Virus record (IMG/VR): IMGVR_UViG_3300042465_002820
Coordinates: 1 to 32,268 of that record
Length of the DNA stretch: 32,268 nucleotides
DNA from: a virus
Direction: 5' to 3' (one strand)
Part shown: one piece after another, positions 15,291-23,535 of the stretch
Layout of the letters: each line of letters starts with the position of its first letter
How positions within the stretch are numbered: position 1 is the first letter of the stretch
The notes under the pieces: model-generated
The model's input: the letters and a program-made list of their open reading frames with translations, nothing else
What the model was told of the DNA's origin: nothing
Databases searched by the model: none
Position numbers and translations under genes: made by a program

Positions 15291-15489
15291 AACTTATAAC
15301 AGAGACGATCCTGGATTTCATTTTAGTCCGGATAATATTATGCTGGTAGCTAGAGCAGGCCTTAAAATTGATACAAATTGTCCTAGAGAATATAAGATGA
15401 TCATTGTCGAATGTATCAATAATGGATGGTTGCAGCCTGTGGCTTATCAACCCGTACACGAACACTTTATGGAAGAACTAACAAAATGA
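15259..15489 (+). CDS. Conserved-type hypothetical protein, 76 aa
   Basis: Start at ATG 15259 inside the end of the preceding small gene. The core ARAGLKIDTNCPREYKMII, then VECINNGWLQPVAY, is, from memory, typical of a small protein in T4-like cyanophages, function unknown. The stop overlaps the MazG-like start (ATGA). A possible promoter (TTGATA, 17 nt, TATAAG at 15391-15396) lies within it. Confidence 0.72.
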   Translation: MFTTNSSLKYKTYNRDDPGFHFSPDNIMLVARAGLKIDTNCPREYKMIIVECINNGWLQPVAYQPVHEHFMEELTK

Positions 15490-15854
15490 CAAACCCTTTT
15501 AAAGACCAAGAACGATTTATGCTTGCCTGTGATCAGACAGTAGGCGAGTTTAATCAAAAACAATATAATTTATATCGAGATCTTATTTCCGAAGAATCTA
15601 CAGAGCTCAATGCCGCTGTGGTACAAGGTGATAGGGTAGAAGAACTTGATGCTCTTATTGATATTCTAGTTGTTACTATCGGTGCCATTCATAGTTTTGG
15701 TGCTGATGGTGAAGCGGCATGGAAAGAAGTTATGAAAACAAACTTTGCTAAAATTGATTCAGATTCTGGTAAGGTTCGCAAGCGAGAAGATGGCAAAGTT
15801 CTCAAGCCTGAAGGCTGGACTGCACCAGCATTGGCGCAGTTCTTAAAAAATTAA
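15486..15854 (+). CDS. MazG-like nucleotide pyrophosphohydrolase
   Basis: 122 aa from ATG 15486, which overlaps the previous stop. An upstream in-frame ATG at 15426 lies inside that gene. All-alpha NTP pyrophosphohydrolase (MazG / PRA-PH clan): the metal-binding EExxE is EESTE in LYRDLISEESTELNAAV, and the ExxD partner helix is EELDALIDILVVTIGAI. The tail WKEVMKTNFAKIDSDSGK followed by a GWTAP segment is typical of the phage forms. It would hydrolyse (d)NTPs or related nucleotides to monophosphates, either for housekeeping or to alter the host's alarmone state. The substrate is unproven. It converges with gp5, and the two stop codons share bases in TTAA. Confidence 0.85.
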   Translation: MTNPFKDQERFMLACDQTVGEFNQKQYNLYRDLISEESTELNAAVVQGDRVEELDALIDILVVTIGAIHSFGADGEAAWKEVMKTNFAKIDSDSGKVRKREDGKVLKPEGWTAPALAQFLKN

Positions 15855-18043
15855 TAGGGCCACGGTCCTCGTTGTTTTCTAAGGACTTGTGTTATATCAC
15901 CCGTTAAAGCATTTGCTTTAATAACAGAATTAGTCGAAAAACTTAAACCAGGTAAAGCAGTTCCGGTTTGTGCAAGATAGCTACTACCAAGGGCAAATGC
16001 CTGCTGTGGAGTTACTGCATTGCCAGTTTGTTTATTAAGCTGTCCTTTTCGTAGCAACTCAGTGGACTGTGTAAATCCTTGATTGATAACTTGCTCTTCT
16101 GAGGCAATTCTGCCATAGCTATTATTTGCCATCATTGCAGACTCTTGTATTCTTCTTGGACGATCTCTTTCATCTGCGGCGATAAAGCTGGCAGCTCTAT
16201 CCCACTCACCGTTCTTATACATACTAGTTAAATCAATCTTTTCGCCTTTGACATAAGCATAACTAGCATCGCCTGTTTGATTTTGATAACTTACTAAACT
16301 GTCAAATGCATTTTGTGGAAGTTTACTCACACCTGCGCCTGCTAACATTTTTTTAACGTTTGCTTCATTCTTTGCTAAATCGGTGGCAAATAATTGATTT
16401 GCTTTGTCTGGTGTTACACCTTTAGTAAAAATTTCTGGGTCACTTGATTTTGAAGTCATCGTATCAAGTACTTTAGTACCTTGCTGTTCATTTTGTGCCT
16501 TAGCTACACTACCGTCTGTTAATACCCCTGACAACGCATTGCGTTCTGCTTCTGCATTTTGTCTGTTCAATCTTGCAGTTTCTGCATCCGTTTGAGTCGA
16601 ACCTGATGCAGGGGTGTCTGCTACTTTACTAGCGAAGCCTGCACTCTGACCTTTACCGTCGTCGTGATTAACCGGAGAATATCCATTGTTTTCTTTTATC
16701 TTTGACTGTGCTTGATCGCTGGTAGTTACATTATCTACATCAACTTCTACTACTTCAACATTTGCTTTTGCGATAGGCGCACCTTGCTCATTATCTTTTG
16801 GTTGGCGAGGTGTTTGACTCGGCGCAGGATCTTTTTGCATTTGTTGATTTCCAATGCCTACAGGATTTATACTACTGCTATGTCCGAACCAAGGTTCGTG
16901 TTCTGGTACTGTTGAGCATATACTTTCAGTAACCCCTTGATTGACTATCAATGAGTTTAGTACTAAAGGATCAGTTTCACTAGCAGTCGGACCGTTCATG
17001 TGTATAACACCGGCAGTTTCATAGTGTCCTATCGAACTACTAATGTTACTAGACATCAAACTTGTTATAGTTGTATCCAGTCCTGCTCTTGTTCTTACGT
17101 TACCGATTGCTTCTCCGTGTATGTCTGCTCCTGCTTTGATATTAACATTCATCCCAGCTTCTATGTTCACATCTTTATCAGCATAAAGATTTAAATTTTC
17201 CTGTGTATGAATACTAATGTCTTTACTACCATAGACGTGTACTCTGCCGTCGGCACTGAGTTCCATCCAGCTTTCGCCAGCTTTACTGATGATATAAACG
17301 TGTCCACTGGTATCATCTAATAATAGTTGAGTGCCGCTGGTAGTACGAAGTCTGATCAATTTACTATTACCGTCTTTGTCTCCGTCATCCATGACAAATT
17401 GATGTTGCCCTGGTGTTAATATTCCTAATACCTTGCTCGGTGTTTCTCTAGTCACACTGCTGGTAGTTACTCCTCGAATAGTGTCGCCTTCGAGTCCTTG
17501 TTGCTTGAGAGCATTACTCATTGGTTTGTGCTCTACATATTTTTCTAAATCAGGATCAGAGTCTTTTCTATTCTTTGGAGCAGCTGGTTTATTTTCTCCT
17601 GTTAATGTATTTTTATAAGGAATTCCAGGAATACTAACTTGTGTGCCTCGTTGAAATAAACAGGCAAACCAAAAACCTTTATCTAACTTTCCGGCTGCAA
17701 ATCCAACTAACACCCTGGCATCTAAATCCGGAGGCACTGCCCAAAAGCCATAGCTTTTAATAGTATCATCGTATTCTTTTACATTAGTACCTTGATCGTA
17801 AATGCTAGTCGATCCGCCGAATGGACTAGCATAGCTCACACCTATCCAACTAGCTTCGACATCAGGATCACCACCGAATTCTTCGATCCATACCTGTAGT
17901 CTTCCCATGTGTTGCGGATCATCATTTTTCTTAACAACACCGACATATATACCAGGACTACTAGCAACACCTTTATTATTAGTATTGCCAGTATAGTTTT
18001 GTGGGACTTTTTTCTGTCCGAATGGATTCATTGGACCTGTCAT
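15851..18043 (-). CDS. 5: Central baseplate spike gp5 (lysozyme-like domain degenerate)
   Basis: 730 aa. Trimeric needle that pierces the outer membrane. Residues about 26-77 are the gp5 OB-fold (SSPGIYVGVVKKNDDP, MGRLQVWIEEFGGD). Residues about 235-330 are VgrG/gp5C-type beta-prism repeats (SKDISIHTQENLNLYADKD, VNIEAGMNVNIKAGADI). A Gln/Pro/Ala-rich linker follows. Residues about 539-640 resemble the second half of a GH24 lysozyme (GVTPDKANQLF, LPQNAFDSLVSYQNQTGD, RDRPRRIQES), but the preceding sequence lacks the E-G...Y-x-D...T-x-G-x-G-H catalytic segment. It probably does not cleave murein. Last gene of the hub operon; its ATG directly follows the stop of the hub gene. Confidence 0.92.
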   Translation of the reverse strand: MTGPMNPFGQKKVPQNYTGNTNNKGVASSPGIYVGVVKKNDDPQHMGRLQVWIEEFGGDPDVEASWIGVSYASPFGGSTSIYDQGTNVKEYDDTIKSYGFWAVPPDLDARVLVGFAAGKLDKGFWFACLFQRGTQVSIPGIPYKNTLTGENKPAAPKNRKDSDPDLEKYVEHKPMSNALKQQGLEGDTIRGVTTSSVTRETPSKVLGILTPGQHQFVMDDGDKDGNSKLIRLRTTSGTQLLLDDTSGHVYIISKAGESWMELSADGRVHVYGSKDISIHTQENLNLYADKDVNIEAGMNVNIKAGADIHGEAIGNVRTRAGLDTTITSLMSSNISSSIGHYETAGVIHMNGPTASETDPLVLNSLIVNQGVTESICSTVPEHEPWFGHSSSINPVGIGNQQMQKDPAPSQTPRQPKDNEQGAPIAKANVEVVEVDVDNVTTSDQAQSKIKENNGYSPVNHDDGKGQSAGFASKVADTPASGSTQTDAETARLNRQNAEAERNALSGVLTDGSVAKAQNEQQGTKVLDTMTSKSSDPEIFTKGVTPDKANQLFATDLAKNEANVKKMLAGAGVSKLPQNAFDSLVSYQNQTGDASYAYVKGEKIDLTSMYKNGEWDRAASFIAADERDRPRRIQESAMMANNSYGRIASEEQVINQGFTQSTELLRKGQLNKQTGNAVTPQQAFALGSSYLAQTGTALPGLSFSTNSVIKANALTGDITQVLRKQRGPWPY

Positions 18044-20971
18044 TTAAATTCTTCCTCTTTTTGATTTTTTAGTAATGTAATCACTGGCTGTTCCTTTCCA
18101 ATCATTGGGTAACAATAATCTATCCTGACCTTGATTGCCATTTGACGGCACACCTATGCCAAAGTTGTAGTACTCTGTGGTTGCCTTAACACCATCATTG
18201 AATGTTTCGTACTTATTATAAGTTCCAGTTTTGACATCGAATCCTAGACCACTAGGATTATTAACGGCGGCTGGGCCTGGACGCTGAGTATTATTACGTT
18301 TCCAATCTTCTAATCCTCCGCTGCCACTTTTTTGTAGTGCTTCTGCTGTCAGTGTTTCTGCTGGGTACGGTTTATAATTGGAAATGCCTGCATCAGCATA
18401 TGCTTCTGCTGATAACTTATTAGTATATTCAAAGTGAGCTTTAGTTTCTGCGATATACTGCTCTTTTGCCTTTGAGTATGCCATGTCTTTAGTTACTTGT
18501 GGCGGCGTTTCTGTTAAGGATTGTGCATTTACAACCGGGTCATTTACAACTGGGGGTGGATTATTTGCAATTTTTTCTCTATAACGATTTAAAGCAGTTA
18601 GTACAGGCCCAGACGAGTTGTTAGCATCACCGCGAACAACACCAGCGGCTCCCATACCTTCTTTACCGGATAAATTATCTCTGGCAGCATCGCCATTTCG
18701 TTCTCGTTTTGCCTGTTCTCTTAATTCGGCAACTTTGTCTGCTTCCCTTACATCACTGTTTATTGCACTTGTCATAAACTGTTCAAATGTAACTTCACCT
18801 ACTACTCCCTTGGGCAGTATATAACTAGGTATAGTAAGATCTTTTCTTGCTTTTAATTTCTGAGTCCACTTACCTTCTTTAAAACTATTTGTCACTGACC
18901 AAACTTGGTAGATTCCAAGAATTTGATCTGTGGTATTAAACAGCATTGTGTCATTGCTGTCCCAGTCTGTCGTAGGAGCTTGACTATTAAAATAAAATAA
19001 GTTGGCACCTTTATAAAATTGTGCTTGGCCATAGTCGCCCCATGCATTGACCCTTGTTCCCCAGTCTGGATCTAAACTTGGCATTTTGTCTTCGATCAAT
19101 GTTTTAATTTGTTCGTCATTGCTACTGGAAAACTCTATTTTGTCTAACTGGTCTTTACCCACTAACATAGCGTTGGGCATTCCTAACCAATAAGGATCTG
19201 CTATTATTTCCAACTCCATGTCGATCAAATCTCTCGGCGCTAACAACACAGTAAAGATTTTTTCCATGAGCTTTTCGTTTTCTGCTTTTGCAATATCTAT
19301 GTCTTCTCCGATTACATCTGGTTCCATTCTAGGTCTTAGACTAGAATAATTAACAGATAAAATTTCATTGTAAATTTTCTTAAAGTCCACGTCTTCTGCA
19401 AACTTTGGAGCCATTGTTTCTAATAACTCAGTTCTGTTATTAATGGAATTGGTAGGCAGTCCAGCTTTTTCTTTTGCTCTCAACACATTTTCTTTTTCAA
19501 GTATGGCTGCATTGATTGTTTGTATGTATTGTTCTAATGCTGCCTTTCTTGCTTTGTTTGAACCTTTTCTGTTTATTTCAGCAGAAGCTACTATTGCACT
19601 TTGTTGTAGTTCCTTAAGTTCTTTTCTAGCAACACCATTTTTGTCATTTTGAACATAAGGAGTAACATCTTTTCTATAGTTTTGTACATTCATTGCTCCT
19701 GGTCCGGTGGTTCCTCGATCTGTCCATATCACTGGAAAACTAGGCAAACTATAACTTTGATTAAACTGTAGATCTACTTTAATAATATCTGTACTCAAGC
19801 CGGTGTAGTTATGATAATACACTTTTCGCAGTAATCCTTCTTGAATATAATATCTCAGCTTGCTAATAACTTTGTCTTTGCTTGATTGTCTATTCAATAA
19901 ATCAAGTTCGTCAGGATACTGATACATGTTTGGTTGATCAGCCAAGAATATTAAAAAGACATGTTTAACTGCGTAACGTCCTCGAATATAGTCAAAGTTT
20001 TTATTAACAGTATAGGTTTCGATTCTAAAAAATTGATATGGTTTACCCATGTTATCTTCAATGATTTTTTTATTAGCTTCACTGCTGCCGCTGGCGCCCT
20101 GCTTTTGTCCTTCTTTTTTGCCGGGCATTAAATCGGAAACTTCTTTAGTACTCATTAACACTCTATTAATCCAAGAAATAATAGTTGTGCCCGGACGAGC
20201 AGTAATATCCCATTTTTGTTTTCCTATTCCAAAGCGAGATAAAAAAGATTCCTTTACTGCCGGATCTGCTTTGCCTTTACTTGTAAACGTAAAATTTTCC
20301 ACGTCGGGCTGTACAAGGAAATGGTACTCGTCGTGAAATGGATCTGTTTCGGCAGGGTGTGCTCCGCCACCATTACCTCCGGTGCCTGCTTTTTGTCGTG
20401 CTTCAGCGTATCTGAATTCTTTGTTTTCTAATTCAATGCTAAGTTGTTCGAAGAATTCTTTGACATTCTCTACTTGAATCTTAGTAGTATCTTTAATTGG
20501 CTGTACCAAATCCGTTTGACTGTGATGATTTGCATGAATGAACTTTAATACATACTCACTGCCTTTTTCACTGACACTGCTTTTAACGTCTGTGCTTATC
20601 AACATAATAGGCCAAACGTATTTAAAAGGACTGTCTATGCCAGTTTCGCTGATAAAATCTTCAGCAAGTATTTCTATCTCTAACAAGAATCTTGCATCTA
20701 AATGATTATCACAGCCTACTTCAAAAGCGGCAGCTCTTATATAATCAAAGAATGTAAAACCCATGGGTTCGAAGATTTTTAAATCTCCGTAGCCATTGTA
20801 TGCTACACTTGTTTGGAAGTTAGGACTTACTAAGTTATCCCAATTAATTTCCCCCATGACAAATCTACCAGTGGCCGCAGTTTCTGAAATAACTACACCT
20901 AACCTAGGATCTAATTTGTTTACGTTTTGTGGATTAACAATGGTTAATCTCGAATAATATGTATGTGCCAT
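18044..20971 (-). CDS. Large baseplate hub protein (gp27/gpD-like position)
   Basis: 975 aa. It lies between the M23 peptidase and gp5, where contractile-tail phages encode the hub on which the spike sits (T4 gp27, 391 aa). Support from sequence: RLTIVNPQNV at the start, and near residue 700 ILGIYQVWSVTNSFKEG, then WTQKLKARKDLTIPSY, the type of ending seen in gpD/gp27 hubs (a 'Y-V-h-x-V-x-H-x-F ... L-x-x-R' strand pair). A Gly-rich linker lies near 205-213. The last 220 residues are an added, low-complexity to globular tail; NPSGLGFDVKTGTYNKYETF resembles motifs in phage murein-binding proteins. The hub role is inferred from position and these patterns. Overlaps the upstream gene by one base (TAATG). 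Confidence 0.68.
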   Translation of the reverse strand: MAHTYYSRLTIVNPQNVNKLDPRLGVVISETAATGRFVMGEINWDNLVSPNFQTSVAYNGYGDLKIFEPMGFTFFDYIRAAAFEVGCDNHLDARFLLEIEILAEDFISETGIDSPFKYVWPIMLISTDVKSSVSEKGSEYVLKFIHANHHSQTDLVQPIKDTTKIQVENVKEFFEQLSIELENKEFRYAEARQKAGTGGNGGGAHPAETDPFHDEYHFLVQPDVENFTFTSKGKADPAVKESFLSRFGIGKQKWDITARPGTTIISWINRVLMSTKEVSDLMPGKKEGQKQGASGSSEANKKIIEDNMGKPYQFFRIETYTVNKNFDYIRGRYAVKHVFLIFLADQPNMYQYPDELDLLNRQSSKDKVISKLRYYIQEGLLRKVYYHNYTGLSTDIIKVDLQFNQSYSLPSFPVIWTDRGTTGPGAMNVQNYRKDVTPYVQNDKNGVARKELKELQQSAIVASAEINRKGSNKARKAALEQYIQTINAAILEKENVLRAKEKAGLPTNSINNRTELLETMAPKFAEDVDFKKIYNEILSVNYSSLRPRMEPDVIGEDIDIAKAENEKLMEKIFTVLLAPRDLIDMELEIIADPYWLGMPNAMLVGKDQLDKIEFSSSNDEQIKTLIEDKMPSLDPDWGTRVNAWGDYGQAQFYKGANLFYFNSQAPTTDWDSNDTMLFNTTDQILGIYQVWSVTNSFKEGKWTQKLKARKDLTIPSYILPKGVVGEVTFEQFMTSAINSDVREADKVAELREQAKRERNGDAARDNLSGKEGMGAAGVVRGDANNSSGPVLTALNRYREKIANNPPPVVNDPVVNAQSLTETPPQVTKDMAYSKAKEQYIAETKAHFEYTNKLSAEAYADAGISNYKPYPAETLTAEALQKSGSGGLEDWKRNNTQRPGPAAVNNPSGLGFDVKTGTYNKYETFNDGVKATTEYYNFGIGVPSNGNQGQDRLLLPNDWKGTASDYITKKSKRGRI

Positions 20972-21594
20972 TACTTGTCGCCTAATTTCAATAAAGGATT
21001 TATTAATATACCAACATCCGATTTTGTTGGTCGAGGTCTTTTAGTACCACCCGGCCCTGTTTTATTTTTTTCTTGTTCGTTTTTCTTAACGGCATCGTTG
21101 ATAACCGAATCATCTGGCGCAGTAGGTTTAGTAGTAGGTTTCCCGGGTCTGTTTTTTTCAACTTTTGCTGTGCTTGTCAATAAATCTCCGGAGCCTTTTT
21201 CAAAAGTAGCAATTCCTGCATCGTTCTTTGGATCAATGGGAACTCCATTTTTTCTAACTTCGTAATGAACGTGTGGTTGTTCATTGGCGCCAGTTGCCCC
21301 GCTATATCCTATCAATGATCCGGATGGTATTGTTTGACCAACTTTATAGCCTCCGGGATTGTTATCATCTAAGTGTCCGAACACATATTCTTTACTAGGA
21401 TCATTGGGGTCTTTTACATATAATGCTTTGCCATATCCCAATTTTCCAGTGTCAATTACCCTAGATACTTTTAAATCTTGATTAGCATATATCGGACTGC
21501 CTACTCCTGCGCGAAGGTCGATACCTTTGTGATCGCCACTGCACGTCGGGCAAGGTGGTTTTCTTTTTCCAAAACCGGATGTAATCACTGCCAT
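20971..21594 (-). CDS. M23-family zinc metallopeptidase (virion-associated murein endopeptidase)
   Basis: 207 aa. All M23 landmarks are present: GDHKGIDLRAGVGSPIYA with H22 and D26 as zinc ligands, VFGHLD (H74), and PHVHYEVR with H108 and H110. G-x-x-I-P-S-G-x-L-I-G-x-S-G precedes the HxH as usual. It would cut peptide cross-bridges of peptidoglycan. The C-terminal 70 residues are Lys/Pro/Thr-rich and end NPLLKLGDK, likely a tether. There is no signal peptide, and it is embedded in the hub operon by TAATG overlaps on both sides. It is therefore probably a tail-tip enzyme used at infection rather than a secreted lysin. Confidence 0.92.
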   Translation of the reverse strand: MAVITSGFGKRKPPCPTCSGDHKGIDLRAGVGSPIYANQDLKVSRVIDTGKLGYGKALYVKDPNDPSKEYVFGHLDDNNPGGYKVGQTIPSGSLIGYSGATGANEQPHVHYEVRKNGVPIDPKNDAGIATFEKGSGDLLTSTAKVEKNRPGKPTTKPTAPDDSVINDAVKKNEQEKNKTGPGGTKRPRPTKSDVGILINPLLKLGDK

Positions 21595-21917
21595 TAGTTA
21601 ACTCCTGCGAGTTTTTCTAACAATGCCATATCCCTGGGAACTAAAACTGTTAGTCCTGCTGTAAAATCCCATATAGGATCTTTAATCAAATCTGCATTAG
21701 CCAACGCAATCATCCACCAATATCTACTAGACCCGTATTGTTGGTAACTGAATAAATCTATTCTGTTTTCACATTCTGTAGGTACCACTACGTAGTCACC
21801 ATTAACAGTAGACATTACTGGAAGTTTAGCTACATCTAAATAAAAACTTCGATATCGACTGTCACGTAGATAACTTTTTGTATCATACATCGTTCCAGAA
21901 AAATTATTTACTGCCAT
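21594..21917 (-). CDS. 53: Baseplate wedge protein gp53
   Basis: 107 aa (T4 gp53 is 196 aa). gp53 clips neighbouring wedges to the hub through a LysM-like fold. Visible family features: YRSFYLDVAKLP near the N-terminus, RIDLFSYQQYGSSRYWWMI at residues about 52-70, and the ending LTVLVPRDMALLE. The Y-Q-x-Y-G-x-x-R-Y-W-W-x-I-A-x-x-N signature is diagnostic. Short for the family, so only the core is kept. Starts 2 nt after its upstream neighbour and overlaps the next gene by one base. Confidence 0.88.
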   Translation of the reverse strand: MAVNNFSGTMYDTKSYLRDSRYRSFYLDVAKLPVMSTVNGDYVVVPTECENRIDLFSYQQYGSSRYWWMIALANADLIKDPIWDFTAGLTVLVPRDMALLEKLAGVN

Positions 21918-21919
21918 GA

Positions 21920-22582
21920 TTAAATGTATCCTTGACTGTTTAACTTACCAGCGGCAAAATCTTCTAAATTAAAAGTATTAACAGTTTTATATAAATTCTG
22001 TTGCACTAACAATCCAATGCTTATTGTAAAAAACACAGGGAGATAAATCTCTTTTTGTCGACTAGCAGTAACAACTATTTCCGGAACTTCACCTTCAGGA
22101 ATGGCATTTGTTGGTACATTATTTTTTCTAACAGATTCAATGTCTTTATATATATCACTGCTTGGATCTATTTTGCCTTTAACATAATCTACATCTTCGG
22201 GAAATGTCATATTAAATTTACTGATGACCACAGGGATGTTATCAAATACTTGATTACCATAGGCAAAGAATCGTAGTATTCTCGGAGGTAGGCCGCGCAG
22301 TGGATCGGTTCTGCCATAATTCATTTTTGTATATGTACGCAAGAATCTCAACGCATACACACTTAAATTGAAATGTTCGCTGGTATGGGCACTGAACTTG
22401 CAGGTCATATTGATACTGGGATTTTCGGTTCTTCCATAACCATATGTTTGATAGTTGGTATGGCTCATAGCATAACTATCATATTTGACTTCTTGCCCGT
22501 ATTCAATCTGAGGTGTATACGGGAAATCCAATTTCTTAAGATTTCCCACAGGGTTTCTTGGTTGTAGATATACTGTACTCAT
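21920..22582 (-). CDS. Baseplate tail-tube junction protein (gp48/gp54-like)
   Basis: 220 aa. Head of the hub operon. The middle contains HFNLSVYALRFLRTYTKMNY, GLPPRILRFFAYGNQVFDN and IPVVISKFNMTFPEDVDYV, closely following the gp48/gp54 type of T4-like phages, where these proteins cap the hub and start the tail tube. T4 gp48 and gp54 are 364 and 320 aa, so this is a compact version, and I cannot decide which of the two it matches. The ATG is 5 nt after a perfect TATAAATA late box with no ribosome site, which implies a leaderless message. Confidence 0.82.
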   Translation of the reverse strand: MSTVYLQPRNPVGNLKKLDFPYTPQIEYGQEVKYDSYAMSHTNYQTYGYGRTENPSINMTCKFSAHTSEHFNLSVYALRFLRTYTKMNYGRTDPLRGLPPRILRFFAYGNQVFDNIPVVISKFNMTFPEDVDYVKGKIDPSSDIYKDIESVRKNNVPTNAIPEGEVPEIVVTASRQKEIYLPVFFTISIGLLVQQNLYKTVNTFNLEDFAAGKLNSQGYI

Positions 22583-22587
22583 ATCAT

Positions 22588-22595
22588 TATTTATA
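22588..22595 (-). promoter_or_regulatory. Late promoter TATAAATA for the hub operon
   Basis: Exact T4 late box on the minus strand. Five bases separate it from the ATG at 22582, so the expected +1 is the first base of the start codon. It lies back to back with the early promoter of gp55, the factor that should read it. Confidence 0.85.
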
Positions 22596-22626
22596 GTGAA
22601 ATAATGTATAGTTTTAATGAAAAGAC

Positions 22627-22656
22627 TTGACAGCAGTAATAAAAATGTGTTATTAT
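22627..22656 (+). promoter_or_regulatory. Sigma70 promoter for gp55
   Basis: TTGACA (22627-22632), 18-nt spacer, TATTAT (22651-22656, 5 of 6). The start seven bases on is 22663, the A of the gp55 ATG, so the message is probably leaderless. TAATAA / TTATTA (22637-22642 and 22650-22655) form a short dyad. Confidence 0.72.
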
Positions 22657-22662
22657 TAGTCT

Positions 22663-23535
22663 ATGGCAACATCACAAGCAAACCCACTAGCAAAACAGTA
22701 CTTGACCAACAAGGAACTACTTAAAGAAATTCATTTAAGTAAAAATCAATATAGCAGTTATTCTAAATCAGAATATTCTGACTACGATTTAATTCTACCC
22801 AGCGTAGATAAGATTAATATCAGAACTATTGCTGATGCTAAACGAACCAAGGCACTACGTCTTAGTCATTTAGCACTGACAGAAGCTCAAACAATTAATT
22901 CAAAAGCTAAACTAGCAGAAGTTGAAATTGACTATAAAAAAGTTCTTAAAACAGATGTCGTGTTTAGAATTATGACACACGATCATATACCTCTTGAACC
23001 TGGACGTAAAAAGACTCCTAAGAATCGAGGCGATCATCACAGCAAATGTAACTTTCCCCCATTCCAGCATTTTAAATTCAGCACAGAAGATGGCGCAGGT
23101 AAAGATGATTTAATCTGCGTAGGCAAGAGTCACTGGAAAGGTGATATGGACACTGGTGCATTTAATTTAGAAGGCAGTATAACAAAAAAACTAGCCAAGA
23201 GTTACATGTTACTCTGCGAACGCTACAGTATGCGCTTCAACTGGCGTGGTTATACTTACGTAGACGAAATGCGCTCACAAGCATTGCTACAATTATCACA
23301 GATAGGACTACAATTCGATGAATCAAAATCGCAGAACCCTTTTGCGTATTATACTGCCGCTATTGACAACAGTTTCACTCGCATCCTTAATATTGAAAAG
23401 AAAAACCAAATGATTCGAGACGACTTGTTAATTCAAACAGGTAGCAGTCCCAGTTTCACTAGACAATTCGAACATGAAACAATGATGCGTGACGAACGCG
23501 AACGTATCGCTAATCTTAAAACAGAGGATTTCTAA
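22663..23535 (+). CDS. 55: RNA polymerase sigma factor for late transcription, gp55
   Basis: 290 aa. Directs host polymerase to late promoters. Residues 13-23 (YLTNKELLKEI) match the T4 gp55 start. The sigma-2-like core is at about 168-245: NLEGSITKKLAKSYMLL, RFNWRGYTYVDEMRSQALL, then FDESKSQNPFAYYTAAIDNS, aligning with T4's FDETKYKNPHAYITQA. T4 gp55 is 185 aa. The excess is mostly one insertion (about 31-167), including a His/Cys cluster at 105-136 (MTHDHIP, NRGDHHSKCNFPPFQHFKF). No Shine-Dalgarno sequence. The stop overlaps the gp47 start (TAATG). Confidence 0.93.
   Translation: MATSQANPLAKQYLTNKELLKEIHLSKNQYSSYSKSEYSDYDLILPSVDKINIRTIADAKRTKALRLSHLALTEAQTINSKAKLAEVEIDYKKVLKTDVVFRIMTHDHIPLEPGRKKTPKNRGDHHSKCNFPPFQHFKFSTEDGAGKDDLICVGKSHWKGDMDTGAFNLEGSITKKLAKSYMLLCERYSMRFNWRGYTYVDEMRSQALLQLSQIGLQFDESKSQNPFAYYTAAIDNSFTRILNIEKKNQMIRDDLLIQTGSSPSFTRQFEHETMMRDERERIANLKTEDF

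Noticed and set aside
15426-15485. Extended start for the MazG-like protein
   Set aside because: The extra 20 residues lie within the upstream gene, while ATG 15486 forms the ATGA overlap used throughout this cluster.
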